From assembly GCF_001439845.1 (NCBI RefSeq), contig NZ_JYLO01000011.1, positions 1 to 64,000 on the forward strand: DNA of 64,000 nt, read 5' to 3'. A model generated the notes under the pieces. It saw nothing but the letters and a program-made list of their open reading frames with translations. It did not search any database and was not told where the DNA came from. This DNA is from Pseudomonas lactis. Lineage in GTDB: Bacteria > Pseudomonadota > Gammaproteobacteria > Pseudomonadales > Pseudomonadaceae. How positions within the stretch are numbered: the stretch's first letter is position 1; each line of letters starts with the position of its first letter. Of this stretch, positions 17,561 to 26,617 are shown one piece after another. Both the position numbers and the translations under genes were made by a program.

Positions 17561-17658
17561 GCGTGAAGGATATGGATGAAAGTCGCGCCAGAACGGTGAT
17601 CGTACAACCACCATGGGCTATGATGCGGTCTTCAGTTCGTCGAGAAAGATGGTTCATC

Positions 17659-18408
17659 ATGGAAAACGCCAGCGCCGCCCCACGTCTTCCCCGCAAGCGC
17701 CGCAGCCTTGCCCAGGAATTGGTCACGGTGTTGTCCGAGCAGATCCGCGATGGCCAGCTCAAACGCGGCGACAAGTTGCCCACCGAGTCGGCGATCATGG
17801 ATGCCCACGGCGTCAGTCGGACGGTGGTGCGTGAAGCCATCTCGCGCCTGCAAGCGGCGGGGCAGGTCGAGACTCGCCACGGTATCGGCACCTTCGTGCT
17901 GGACACGCCAAGCCCCAGCGGTTTTCGCATAGACCCTGCCACCGTGGTGACCTTGCGTGATGTGCTGGCGATTCTGGAGTTGCGTATCAGCCTGGAAGTG
18001 GAGTCTGCGGGCCTTGCTGCCTTGCGCCGCAGCGATGAGCAACTGGCGGCCATGCGCGCGGCCCTCGATGCCTTGAATGAAAGTGCGGCCCACGCTGGCG
18101 ATGCGGTGGCGTCGGATTTTGCCTTTCATCTGGAAATTGCACTGTCTACCGGTAACCGCTACTTCACCGACATCATGACCCACCTGGGCACCAGCATCAT
18201 TCCGCGTACCCGCCTGAATTCGGCGCGCCTGGCCCATGATGATCAACAGCACTACATGAGCCGCTTGAGCCGCGAACACGAAGAAATCTATGAGGCGATT
18301 GCCCGCCAGGATTCGGATGCGGCACGTGCGGCCATGCGCCTGCATTTGACCAACAGCCGTGAGCGGCTGCGTCATGCCCATGAAGAGGCAGAGGCACAGC
18401 GGGGCTGA
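17659..18408 (+). CDS. FadR-family (GntR/FCD) transcriptional regulator
   Basis: A 249-residue regulator. An N-terminal GntR winged helix (residues ~15-85; LPTESAIMDAHGVSRTVVREAISRL, HGIGTFVL) is followed by an FCD ligand-binding domain with metal-ligand candidates in DFAFHLEIA and SREHEEIYEAI. FCD regulators commonly bind sugar acids or other carboxylates. It lies one gene away from the galactarate genes and is the natural candidate regulator, probably acting at the palindrome near 19870. ATG at 17659 is chosen because the GntR domain begins just after it. Its stop codon overlaps the first bases of a repeat element. Confidence 0.88.
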   Translation: MENASAAPRLPRKRRSLAQELVTVLSEQIRDGQLKRGDKLPTESAIMDAHGVSRTVVREAISRLQAAGQVETRHGIGTFVLDTPSPSGFRIDPATVVTLRDVLAILELRISLEVESAGLAALRRSDEQLAAMRAALDALNESAAHAGDAVASDFAFHLEIALSTGNRYFTDIMTHLGTSIIPRTRLNSARLAHDDQQHYMSRLSREHEEIYEAIARQDSDAARAAMRLHLTNSRERLRHAHEEAEAQRG

Positions 18409-18540
18409 TCGTTCCCACGCTCTGCGTGGTAACGCCTCTATGGACGCTCCGCGTCCCGATGCGCGTGAATTTCTCAAGCCCTCGCAGGGTGACGCGGAGC
18501 GTCATAGGCTGTATTCCCACGCAGAGCGTGGGAACGATCA
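18407..18540. repeat. Class C inverted repeat element
   Basis: Same outer arms as at 11196 and 28579 (GATCGTTCCCACGCTCTGCG and inverse), with inner GACGCTCCGCGTC-type arms. It starts in the stop codon of the regulator gene and ends 10 bases from the stop of the convergent phospholipase C-like gene. Confidence 0.88.
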
Positions 18541-18549
18541 TGCCAGCCG

Positions 18550-19707
18550 TTAGTTGGCGGGTTGGTTTGGCTTGTAGTCCTTAAGCAGCAAGTACGTGCT
18601 CCACCCCCACCAATCATTAGTCCAGTGCTTGTCGTTCAAATCATTGACGTCCTTGCGCCGCAGCACCTTGTCCCCCTCCATCTTGAACAGCGGCGAGAAG
18701 TTATTCGCCGGGTTTTGCGCGGCGTTCAGGTCGGGCACATACAGCGGTGCCTTGAACTCAGCTGGGGAGGGCGCGATGCCGCTGATGAAGGTTTCGAAGA
18801 TCTCATCGGCCGAGGCCTGTACGGCCCCTTTGACCTGCACGCGATTGTCGGCGTCGATGCTGTCGAAGTAGCGCTTGTCGCCGTAGGCATGCCACTGAGC
18901 GCCCATGGCATTGCGCACCTTGAGCCCGAATTTACTGTCTTCATCGTGCATGAAGCGGCTGATCAGCGAGCCGAGTTCTCCTGGCGTCACCACTGCCGCC
19001 AGTTGTTTGCGCGGTACCCGCAGGTGGCCGGCGGAAAACAGGTCGGTCAAAAAGTGATCGGCAAAGCTGTTCATGGCGTAAGCCAATTCCAGGGCCTGGT
19101 CGGTGCCGGTCTGATGAGCCACCACGGCCTGTTGCAGAGCCGCTGCGTGACCGGCCAAATAGGCGGACAGGGCCCATTCACCGAAGTGGTCGGCGTTGTC
19201 CGCTGCCAGCTTCAGGTAGCGGCCCAACGGTACGAGGGCCGAAACAGCACTGCCGCCGCCGGTTATGCGATTCCACTCCTCGGACAACGTATCTCCCAGG
19301 GCGTCATAGGCTTCATGAGGTTGTTTGCCGTCCTTGATCGCCTGGTTGACGGCGTTGATCTCCTTTTGCATCACCGCCAGGATCTTCTGCGCTTCTTCCC
19401 GTGAAGCAGGCAACACGGCGAGAGAATTGAACGCCGCGGTGAAGCGTTGCACGCGCTCGGTCGGAGAATTGCCATCGCTGATCGGTTGGCCGGGGATGCC
19501 ATAGAAGTCGCCGCCCAGGGCGATCACTTGGCCATAGGTCAGCGCAAGCCCGTTGGGCAGGTGCAGTTCGACTTGGCGCGCAGGAATGGCCGAGGCGTCC
19601 TTGCTGAAGCGAAGCAGGGTGTCATCGCCGATGGCGGTGTGTTCACCGCCTTCGAAGCGCAGGGTAGGCGGAGTTTTTTCGGGTGCTGCGAGTTCAAGAC
19701 CTGACAT
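18550..19707 (-). CDS. Phospholipase C-like protein without signal peptide
   Basis: A 385-residue protein. HFLTDLFSAGH (His218, Asp222, His228) reproduces the H-x3-D-x5-H zinc motif of Bacillus cereus-type phospholipase C; His174 (DHFGEWAL) and His187 (YLAGHAAAL) are further candidate ligands in the same helical region. The N-terminal ~90 residues are unrelated to that fold and the C-terminal ~100 end in a Trp-rich segment (HWTNDWWGWS). Similar P. fluorescens proteins have been described as phosphatidylcholine-preferring, calcium-dependent phospholipase C, from memory. There is no signal peptide. It is divergent from kdgD. Confidence 0.7.
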   Translation of the reverse strand: MSGLELAAPEKTPPTLRFEGGEHTAIGDDTLLRFSKDASAIPARQVELHLPNGLALTYGQVIALGGDFYGIPGQPISDGNSPTERVQRFTAAFNSLAVLPASREEAQKILAVMQKEINAVNQAIKDGKQPHEAYDALGDTLSEEWNRITGGGSAVSALVPLGRYLKLAADNADHFGEWALSAYLAGHAAALQQAVVAHQTGTDQALELAYAMNSFADHFLTDLFSAGHLRVPRKQLAAVVTPGELGSLISRFMHDEDSKFGLKVRNAMGAQWHAYGDKRYFDSIDADNRVQVKGAVQASADEIFETFISGIAPSPAEFKAPLYVPDLNAAQNPANNFSPLFKMEGDKVLRRKDVNDLNDKHWTNDWWGWSTYLLLKDYKPNQPAN

Positions 19708-19844
19708 GTTAGCTCCTTGCTATGTCGTAGGAATCTTCCGTGATAACTGTATGCATATACAGTCACCTGAATCATAGGTGAGAAATTTCCTACGTCAAGA
19801 GCCGCGTCTTAAGCCCTCGTTGGATTACGCCGGATGAATTGCAG

Positions 19845-19882
19845 TTGACGAATTTATTTATAGTTGTACGATGACGTACGAC
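19845..19882 (+). promoter_or_regulatory. Promoter with overlapping palindromic operator of the galactarate genes
   Basis: TTGACG (19845-19850) and TACGAT (19867-19872) are 16 bases apart. An inverted repeat GTTGTACG-ATGA-CGTACGAC (19863-19882, one mismatch between arms) covers the -10 box. A GntR-type dimer bound here would block transcription of kdgD. The 233-base gap also serves the divergent phospholipase-like gene. Confidence 0.6.
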
Positions 19883-19940
19883 ATCATCAAAACCAACAAC
19901 AACCTTTCGTAAGAAAGTCTTCGCCCAGGGTGTTCGAATA

Positions 19941-20852
19941 ATGAATCCACAAGAACTGAAGTCCATCCTCTCCCACGGTCTGCTGTCTTTCCCAGTGACC
20001 GATTTCAACGCCCAGGGTGATTTCCACCAGGCGGGTTACATCAAGCGCCTGGAATGGCTGGCCCCTTATGGCGCCAGCGCCTTGTTCGCCGCGGGTGGCA
20101 CAGGTGAGTTTTTCTCCCTGGCGGCCAGCGAATATTCCCAGGTGGTGAAAACCGCCGTGGATACCTGTGCGTCCAGCGTGCCGATCCTGGCCGGTGTAGG
20201 CGGTGCCACCCGCCAGGCCATCGAGTACGCCCAAGAGGCCGAACGCCTCGGCGCCAAAGGTTTGCTGCTGCTGCCGCACTACCTCACCGAAGCCAGCCAG
20301 GACGGGGTTGCCGCCCACGTTGAAGCCGTGTGCAAGTCGGTCAAGATCGGCGTGGTGGTGTACAACCGCAACGTCTGCCGCCTGACCGCACCGCTGTTGG
20401 AGCGTCTGGCCGAGCGCTGCCCGAACCTGATCGGCTACAAGGATGGCCTGGGTGATATCGAGTTGATGGTGTCGATCCGCCGTCGCCTGGGCGACCGTTT
20501 CAGTTACCTCGGTGGTTTGCCGACTGCAGAGGTTTACGCCGCAGCCTACAAGGCCCTGGGCGTGCCGGTGTACTCCTCGGCGGTGTTCAACTTCATCCCT
20601 AAGACCGCGATGGATTTCTACCACGCCATTGCCCGCGAAGATCACGCCACCGTTGGCAAGATCATCGACGACTTCTTCCTGCCGTACCTGGATATCCGTA
20701 ACCGCAAAGCCGGTTACGCGGTGAGCATCGTCAAGGCCGGTGCGAAAATCGTCGGTTATGACGCCGGCCCCGTGCGCACGCCACTGACCGACCTGCTGCC
20801 GGAAGAATACGAAGCCCTTGCTGCGCTGATCGACAAGCAAGGCGCGCAATAA
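19941..20852 (+). CDS. kdgD: 5-dehydro-4-deoxyglucarate dehydratase
   Basis: A 303-residue member of the DapA/NAL aldolase superfamily. It dehydrates and decarboxylates 5-dehydro-4-deoxyglucarate to 2,5-dioxopentanoate (ketoglutarate semialdehyde). The Schiff-base lysine is Lys167 (IGYKDGLGD), the GGTGEFFSL loop binds the carboxylate, and the conserved Tyr is in VVYNRN. This separates it from true DapA. Product passes to the aldehyde dehydrogenase encoded next. A hairpin terminator lies between the two genes. Confidence 0.92.
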   Translation: MNPQELKSILSHGLLSFPVTDFNAQGDFHQAGYIKRLEWLAPYGASALFAAGGTGEFFSLAASEYSQVVKTAVDTCASSVPILAGVGGATRQAIEYAQEAERLGAKGLLLLPHYLTEASQDGVAAHVEAVCKSVKIGVVVYNRNVCRLTAPLLERLAERCPNLIGYKDGLGDIELMVSIRRRLGDRFSYLGGLPTAEVYAAAYKALGVPVYSSAVFNFIPKTAMDFYHAIAREDHATVGKIIDDFFLPYLDIRNRKAGYAVSIVKAGAKIVGYDAGPVRTPLTDLLPEEYEALAALIDKQGAQ

Positions 20853-20861
20853 ATTATCCAC

Positions 20862-20889
20862 AAGGCCGCTGAGCAATCAGCGGCCTTTT
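20862..20889 (+). terminator. Hairpin terminator between kdgD and the dehydrogenase gene
   Basis: A perfect 11-bp stem (AAGGCCGCTGA / TCAGCGGCCTT) with a GCAA tetraloop is followed by TT. It ends 18 bases before the next start and so may attenuate rather than end the transcript. Confidence 0.7.
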
Positions 20890-20906
20890 GCGTCAGGAGA
20901 AGATTC

Positions 20907-22352
20907 GTGTCCCAAGCAAAGCGTTTTGAAAACTACATCAATGGCCAATGGGTAACCGGCGCCGACTACTGCACCAATATCAACCCGTCGGATGTGTCCG
21001 ACGCCATTGGCGAATACGCCAAAGCCGACGTGGCCCAAGTCAACGCGGCCATCGACGCTGCCCGCGCCGCGTTCCCGGCGTGGTCCACCTCCGGTATCCA
21101 GGCGCGTCACGATGCGTTGGATAAAGTCGGCAGCGAAATCCTCGCCCGTCGTGAAGAGCTGGGTACTTTGCTGGCGCGGGAAGAGGGCAAGACCCTGCCT
21201 GAAGCCATTGGCGAAGTGACCCGTGCCGGCAATATCTTCAAATTCTTCGCCGGTGAATGCCTGCGCCTGTCGGGCGATTACGTGCCGTCGGTGCGTCCGG
21301 GCGTCAACGTTGAAGTGACCCGCGAAGCCCTCGGTGTGGTGGGCCTGATCACTCCGTGGAACTTCCCGATTGCCATCCCCGCGTGGAAAATCGCCCCGGC
21401 CCTGGCCTACGGCAACTGCGTGGTGATCAAGCCTGCCGAACTGGTGCCGGGCTGTGCCTGGGCCTTGGCGGAGATCATCTCCCGCGCCGGCTTCCCTGCC
21501 GGTGTGTTCAACCTGGTGATGGGCAGTGGCCGTGTGGTCGGCGACGTGCTGGTCAACAGCCCGAAAGTCGATGGCATCAGTTTCACCGGGTCTGTGGGCG
21601 TTGGGCGTCAGATCGCCGTCAGCTGTGTCTCGCGCCAGGCCAAGGTGCAGTTGGAAATGGGTGGCAAGAACCCGCAGATCATTCTCGACGATGCCGACCT
21701 CAAACAAGCTGTCGAGCTGTCGGTCCAGAGTGCGTTTTACTCCACCGGCCAGCGTTGCACCGCCTCGAGCCGTTTGATTGTTACTGCCGGGATTCACGAC
21801 CAGTTCGTCGCCGCCATGGCCGAGCGCATGAAGTCGATCAAGGTCGGCCACGCGTTGAATAGCGGCACCGACATTGGCCCGGTGGTGTCCCAGGCCCAGT
21901 TGGATCAGGACATGAAATACATCGACATCGGCCAGAGCGAAGGCGCCCGGCTGGTGAGCGGTGGCGGCCTGGTCACCTGCGACACCGAAGGCTATTACCT
22001 GGCGCCCACACTGTTTGCTGACAGTGAAGCGGCGATGCGCATCAGCCGTGAAGAGATCTTCGGCCCGGTGGCCAACGTGGTGCGCGTGGCCGACTACGAG
22101 GCCGCGCTGGCCATGGCCAATGACACCGAGTTCGGCTTGTCGGCCGGCATCGCCACCACCTCGCTCAAATATGCCAACCACTTCAAGCGCCACTCCCAGG
22201 CCGGGATGGTGATGGTCAACCTGCCGACGGCGGGGGTGGATTACCACGTTCCATTTGGTGGCCGTAAGGGCTCATCCTACGGTTCGCGTGAGCAAGGTCG
22301 CTATGCGCAAGAGTTCTACACCGTGGTGAAAACCAGCTACATCGGTTCGTAA
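20907..22352 (+). CDS. 2,5-dioxovalerate (alpha-ketoglutarate semialdehyde) dehydrogenase
   Basis: A 481-residue aldehyde dehydrogenase that would oxidise 2,5-dioxopentanoate to 2-oxoglutarate, completing the sugar-acid route into the TCA cycle. Catalytic Cys284 is in GQRCTASSR and the general base Glu250 in LEMGGKNP; the NAD(P) region has TPWNFPIAIPAWK and FTGSVGVG. The specific substrate is inferred from its place behind kdgD. The start is GTG (20907), preceded by AGGAGA. Confidence 0.9.
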   Translation: MSQAKRFENYINGQWVTGADYCTNINPSDVSDAIGEYAKADVAQVNAAIDAARAAFPAWSTSGIQARHDALDKVGSEILARREELGTLLAREEGKTLPEAIGEVTRAGNIFKFFAGECLRLSGDYVPSVRPGVNVEVTREALGVVGLITPWNFPIAIPAWKIAPALAYGNCVVIKPAELVPGCAWALAEIISRAGFPAGVFNLVMGSGRVVGDVLVNSPKVDGISFTGSVGVGRQIAVSCVSRQAKVQLEMGGKNPQIILDDADLKQAVELSVQSAFYSTGQRCTASSRLIVTAGIHDQFVAAMAERMKSIKVGHALNSGTDIGPVVSQAQLDQDMKYIDIGQSEGARLVSGGGLVTCDTEGYYLAPTLFADSEAAMRISREEIFGPVANVVRVADYEAALAMANDTEFGLSAGIATTSLKYANHFKRHSQAGMVMVNLPTAGVDYHVPFGGRKGSSYGSREQGRYAQEFYTVVKTSYIGS

Positions 22353-22380
22353 CACGCAGCACCCTGTGGCACCGGCCTTA

Positions 22381-22468
22381 TGTGGGAGCTGGCTTGCCTG
22401 CGATAGCATCACCTCGGTCTAGCTGACACACCGAGGTGCCTGCATCGCGGGCAAGCCCGGCTCCCACA
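22381..22468. repeat. REPIN, class B (paired REP)
   Basis: TGTGGGAGCTGGCTTGCCTG and its near-inverse flank a spacer with ACCTCGGT...ACCGAGGT arms. Here the element lies inside a co-directional run, between the dehydrogenase and the permease genes. Confidence 0.9.
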
Positions 22469-22523
22469 GGAAAAACAAAAAATCATCACCCGCAAAAAAA
22501 ATAATTAGTGGGAGTACTTCTAC

Positions 22524-23888
22524 ATGCAAGCGACCAAGCCGACCCATGTCCGCTATTTGATCCTGCTCATGCTGTTCCTGGTGACCACGATCAACTACGC
22601 CGACCGGGCCACCATCGCTATCGCCGGCTCCAGCCTGCAAAAAGACCTCGGTATCGACGCGGTCACCCTCGGTTATATCTTCTCTGCGTTCGGTTGGGCC
22701 TATGTGGCCGGGCAAATCCCCGGTGGCTGGCTGCTTGACCGTTTCGGCTCGAAAAAAGTCTATGCCCTGAGCATCTTCACCTGGTCGCTGTTCACCGTGC
22801 TGCAAGGCTACGTCGGTGAGTTTGGCGTCTCCACTGCGGTGGTCGCGCTGTTCATGCTGCGCTTCATGGTGGGCTTGGCCGAGGCACCGTCGTTTCCGGG
22901 AAATGCCCGTATTGTTGCGGCGTGGTTTCCTACGGCTGAACGCGGCACTGCGTCGGCGATCTTCAACTCGGCCCAGTACTTCGCCACGGTGCTGTTCGCG
23001 CCCTTGATGGGCTGGATCGTCTATCGCTTCGGCTGGCAGCACGTGTTTATTGTGATGGGCGTGATCGGCATTGTGTTCTCGCTGATCTGGCTGAAAGTTA
23101 TCCACAGCCCGCGCCAGCATCCGATGATCAACGAGGCCGAGTTCAATCACATCGCCGCCAATGGCGCGATGGTCGACATGGATCAGGACAAGGGCAAGGG
23201 CAAGAAAACCGACGGGCCGAAGTGGGATTACATCCGCCAGCTCCTGACCAACCGCATGATGCTCGGTGTCTACCTGGGCCAGTACTGCATCAACGGCATC
23301 ACCTACTTCTTTCTGACCTGGTTTCCGGTGTACCTGGTGCAGGAGCGTGGCATGACCATCCTCAAGGCCGGCTTCATTGCCTCGTTACCGGCGATCTGCG
23401 GCTTTATCGGCGGGGTGCTCGGTGGGGTGATTTCCGACTACCTGCTGCGCAAAGGCCATTCGCTGACCTTCGCGCGCAAGGCGCCGATCATCGGTGGCCT
23501 GCTGATTTCCAGCAGCATCGTGGCCTGCAATTACGTAGACATCGAATGGATGGTGGTGGGCTTCATGGCCTTGGCCTTCTTCGGCAAAGGCGTTGGCGCA
23601 CTGGGTTGGGCGGTGGTGTCCGACACCTCACCGAAACAAATCGCCGGGCTCAGTGGCGGCTTGTTCAACACCTTCGGTAACCTGGCGTCGATCACCACGC
23701 CGATTGTGATTGGCTACATCATCAGCACCACCGGCTCGTTCAAATGGGCCCTGGTGTTCGTTGGCGCCAACGCGCTGGTGGCGGTGTTCAGTTACCTGGT
23801 GATTGTCGGCCCGATCAAGCGTGTGGTGCTCAAGGAGCCGCCTACCCAGGGCCCTGAGTTGACCAACCTTTCTCAAGCGCATTCCTGA
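22524..23888 (+). CDS. MFS sugar-acid transporter (GudP-like)
   Basis: A 454-residue, twelve-helix major facilitator of the anion:cation symporter family. The start NYADRATIAIAGSSLQKDLG and the first-half GWLLDRFGSKKVY loop match glucarate/galactarate permeases such as E. coli GudP and GarP. A central hydrophilic loop (MDQDKGKGKKTDGPKWDYI) separates the halves. In this cluster it most likely imports galactarate and/or glucarate. It lies 10 bases before garD. Confidence 0.88.
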   Translation: MQATKPTHVRYLILLMLFLVTTINYADRATIAIAGSSLQKDLGIDAVTLGYIFSAFGWAYVAGQIPGGWLLDRFGSKKVYALSIFTWSLFTVLQGYVGEFGVSTAVVALFMLRFMVGLAEAPSFPGNARIVAAWFPTAERGTASAIFNSAQYFATVLFAPLMGWIVYRFGWQHVFIVMGVIGIVFSLIWLKVIHSPRQHPMINEAEFNHIAANGAMVDMDQDKGKGKKTDGPKWDYIRQLLTNRMMLGVYLGQYCINGITYFFLTWFPVYLVQERGMTILKAGFIASLPAICGFIGGVLGGVISDYLLRKGHSLTFARKAPIIGGLLISSSIVACNYVDIEWMVVGFMALAFFGKGVGALGWAVVSDTSPKQIAGLSGGLFNTFGNLASITTPIVIGYIISTTGSFKWALVFVGANALVAVFSYLVIVGPIKRVVLKEPPTQGPELTNLSQAHS

Positions 23889-23898
23889 GGTTCGTGTG

Positions 23899-25452
23899 AT
23901 GCAGTTGATTGAACATGCCGACTCGCCGCGCTCGATCCGTTTGCACGAGCGCGACAATGTGGTAATCGTGGTGAACGATCAAGGGGTGCCCGCCGGTACC
24001 GAGTTTCCCGACGGCCTGGTCACCGTGGATTTCATCCCGCAGAGCCACAAGGTGACCCTGGAAGACATCCCCGAGGGCGGCCAGATTATTCGCTACGGCC
24101 AGATCATCGGTTATGCCCTGGCGCCGATTCCCCGCGGCAGTTGGGTGCAGGAGGACCAGTTGCGCATGCCCACCGCACCGCCGCTGGACAGCTTGCCGCT
24201 GTCCACCGAGGTGCCTGAAACCCAGGCACCCCTGGAGGGGTTTACCTTCGAGGGCTATCGCAATGCGGACGGCACCGTGGGCACGCGCAATATCCTCGGC
24301 ATTACCACTACCGTGCAATGCGTCACGGGCGTGCTGGACCATGCGGTCAAGCGCATCAAGGACGAGTTGCTGCCCAACTACCCGCATGTCGATGACGTGG
24401 TGGCGCTGACCCACAGCTATGGCTGCGGCGTGGCGATTACGGCGACGGATGCCTACATCCCCATCCGCACCGTGCGCAACCTGGCGCGCAACCCCAACCT
24501 GGGCGGCGAAGCCTTGGTGATCAGCCTGGGCTGCGAAAAGCTCCAGGCCGGCCAGGTGATGCACGACAACGACAGTTCTGTAGACCTGAGCGAGCCGTGG
24601 CTGTATCGCCTGCAGGATTCCAGCCACGGCTTTACCGAAATGATCGAGCAGATCATGGCCCTGGCCGACGTGCGCTTGAAAAAACTCGACCAGCGTCGCC
24701 GCGAAACCGTGCCGGCCTCCGAGTTGATCCTGGGCATGCAGTGCGGCGGCAGCGATGCGTTTTCCGGGATCACTGCCAACCCGGCGCTGGGCTATGCCTC
24801 GGACCTATTGCTGCGCGCCGGCGCGACGGTGATGTTTTCCGAAGTGACTGAAGTGCGCGATGCGATTTACCTGCTGACTTCACGCGCGCAAAACGAAGAC
24901 GTCGCCCGCGAGCTGGTCAGGGAAATGGACTGGTACGACCGTTACCTGGCCAAGGGCGAGGCGGACCGTAGCGCCAATACTACGCCGGGTAACAAGAAGG
25001 GCGGGCTGTCGAATATTGTCGAGAAGTCGTTGGGCTCCATTGTCAAATCCGGCAGCAGTGCGATCAACGGTGTGCTTGGCCCTGGGGAACGCTTCAAGGA
25101 AAAGGGCCTGATCTTCTGCGCCACACCGGCCAGTGATTTTGTCTGCGGCACCTTGCAACTGGCGGCGGGGATGAACCTGCACGTGTTCACCACCGGGCGC
25201 GGCACGCCGTACGGGCTGGCGATGGCACCGGTGGTGAAGGTCTCCACCCGCACCGAGCTGGCCCAGCGTTGGCCGGACCTGATCGATATCGACGCCGGGC
25301 GCATTGCCACGGGGCGCGCGAGCATCGAGGAGCTGGGGTGGGAGCTGTTCCACTTCTATCTGGATGTGGCCAGCGGCAAGAAGCAGACCTGGGCAGAGCG
25401 GCACAAGCTGCATAACGACATCACGCTGTTCAACCCGGCGCCGATTACCTGA
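23899..25452 (+). CDS. garD: Galactarate dehydratase
   Basis: A 517-residue UxaA/GarD-family enzyme converting galactarate to 5-dehydro-4-deoxyglucarate, the substrate of KdgD. The N-terminal SAF-type domain (residues ~1-95; DNVVIVVNDQGVPAGTEF) precedes the large catalytic part with GTRNILGI, THSYGCGV and ILGMQCGGSDAFSG, which contain the conserved cysteines and histidines for the metal. ATG at 23899 has GAGG eight bases upstream. No glucarate dehydratase gene (gudD) is in this cluster. Confidence 0.93.
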   Translation: MQLIEHADSPRSIRLHERDNVVIVVNDQGVPAGTEFPDGLVTVDFIPQSHKVTLEDIPEGGQIIRYGQIIGYALAPIPRGSWVQEDQLRMPTAPPLDSLPLSTEVPETQAPLEGFTFEGYRNADGTVGTRNILGITTTVQCVTGVLDHAVKRIKDELLPNYPHVDDVVALTHSYGCGVAITATDAYIPIRTVRNLARNPNLGGEALVISLGCEKLQAGQVMHDNDSSVDLSEPWLYRLQDSSHGFTEMIEQIMALADVRLKKLDQRRRETVPASELILGMQCGGSDAFSGITANPALGYASDLLLRAGATVMFSEVTEVRDAIYLLTSRAQNEDVARELVREMDWYDRYLAKGEADRSANTTPGNKKGGLSNIVEKSLGSIVKSGSSAINGVLGPGERFKEKGLIFCATPASDFVCGTLQLAAGMNLHVFTTGRGTPYGLAMAPVVKVSTRTELAQRWPDLIDIDAGRIATGRASIEELGWELFHFYLDVASGKKQTWAERHKLHNDITLFNPAPIT

Positions 25453-25470
25453 AACCAGGCGCTAACCCTG

Positions 25471-25566
25471 TAGGAGCGAGCTTGCTCGCGAAAAACGTCA
25501 ACGATAACGCGTGTTAACTGAATGAACGCGGCGCCTGGGAGTTTTTCGCGAGCAAGCTCGCTCCTA
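25471..25566. repeat. REPIN, class A (paired REP)
   Basis: Nearly identical to the element at 4738, including most of the spacer (AACGTCAACGATAACGCG), in the same orientation. It lies between garD and the AEC transporter gene. Confidence 0.9.
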
Positions 25567-25651
25567 CATTTGAAGTGCGTTGCCCACACGAACCCGCTCG
25601 TACTGGCTTATCATTAGCCAACTAACGACGCCCACCAAGGTTCTCCCCGGC

Positions 25652-26593
25652 ATGCTGGCAATCTTCCTCACCACCCTCACCATCACCGCGCCGGTGTTTG
25701 CCATGCTGTTCCTGGGCGTGTTTCTAAAGCGCATCAATTGGATCAACGACAACTTTATCCACACCGCATCGTCCCTGGTGTTCAACGTTGCCATGCCGGC
25801 GCTGCTGTTCCTGGGCATTCTGCATGCCGACCTGCACTCGGCGCTCAAACCGGGGCTGCTGATCTACTTTTGCGTCGCCACCTTGGTGAGCTTTGCCATG
25901 GCCTGGGGCTGGGCGATCTTTCGTTGCAAGCGCGAAGACCGAGGCATCTACGCCCAGGGTGCGTTTCGTGGCAATAACGGGGTCATCGGCCTGGCGCTGG
26001 CGGCCAGTATGTACGGCGACTACGGCATATCCCTGGGCGCGATCCTCGCCGCGCTGGTGATCCTCTTTTACAACACGCTGTCGACCATTGTGCTGGCGGT
26101 GTATAGCCCGGTGATCAAGTCCGACCCGTGGAGCATCTTCAAAAGTGTATTGGCCAACCCGCTGATTATCAGCGTGATCGTCGCCACGCCGTTCGCGTAC
26201 TTCCAGATCGGCGTGCCCGGCTGGCTTGAGAAATCCTTGCAGTACCTGTCCGACACCACGCTGCCGTTGGCGTTGATTTGCATCGGCGGCACCTTGTCCA
26301 TGGCCGCGTTGCGCAAGAGCGGCAACATGGCGTTGAGCGCAAGCCTGATGAAGATGATCTGGCTCCCGGTGATCGCGACTCTGGGCGCGTGGTTGCTGGG
26401 GTTCCGAGGGCCGGAGTTGGGGATTCTGTTCCTGTATTTCGGCGCGCCGACTGCGGCCGCGAGCTTTGTGATGGCTCGGGCGGCGGAAGGGAATCATGAA
26501 CTGGCGGCGGCGATTATCGTGATCACCACGCTGATGGCGGCGGTGACCACGAATATCGGGATTTTTGTGTTGCAGGCGGGTGGTTGGATCTGA
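25652..26593 (+). CDS. AEC-family membrane transporter
   Basis: A 313-residue, about ten-helix permease of the auxin efflux carrier family (Mem_trans), with the NVAMPALLFLGI and NNGVIGLALAAS half-motifs and a conserved GAPTAAASFVMA near the end. Bacterial members move malonate, malate or other small carboxylates; substrate unknown here. An upstream in-frame ATG at 25580 would add a weak segment overlapping little else; ATG at 25652 gives the usual family start. Confidence 0.8.
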   Translation: MLAIFLTTLTITAPVFAMLFLGVFLKRINWINDNFIHTASSLVFNVAMPALLFLGILHADLHSALKPGLLIYFCVATLVSFAMAWGWAIFRCKREDRGIYAQGAFRGNNGVIGLALAASMYGDYGISLGAILAALVILFYNTLSTIVLAVYSPVIKSDPWSIFKSVLANPLIISVIVATPFAYFQIGVPGWLEKSLQYLSDTTLPLALICIGGTLSMAALRKSGNMALSASLMKMIWLPVIATLGAWLLGFRGPELGILFLYFGAPTAAASFVMARAAEGNHELAAAIIVITTLMAAVTTNIGIFVLQAGGWI

Positions 26594-26617
26594 AATAGGC
26601 GGGCAGCTTAAGGCCCC

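Noticed and set aside
20877..22247. 456-codon open frame opposite the aldehyde dehydrogenase
   Set aside because: Antisense shadow of a well-supported gene with Gly/His-rich noise translation.
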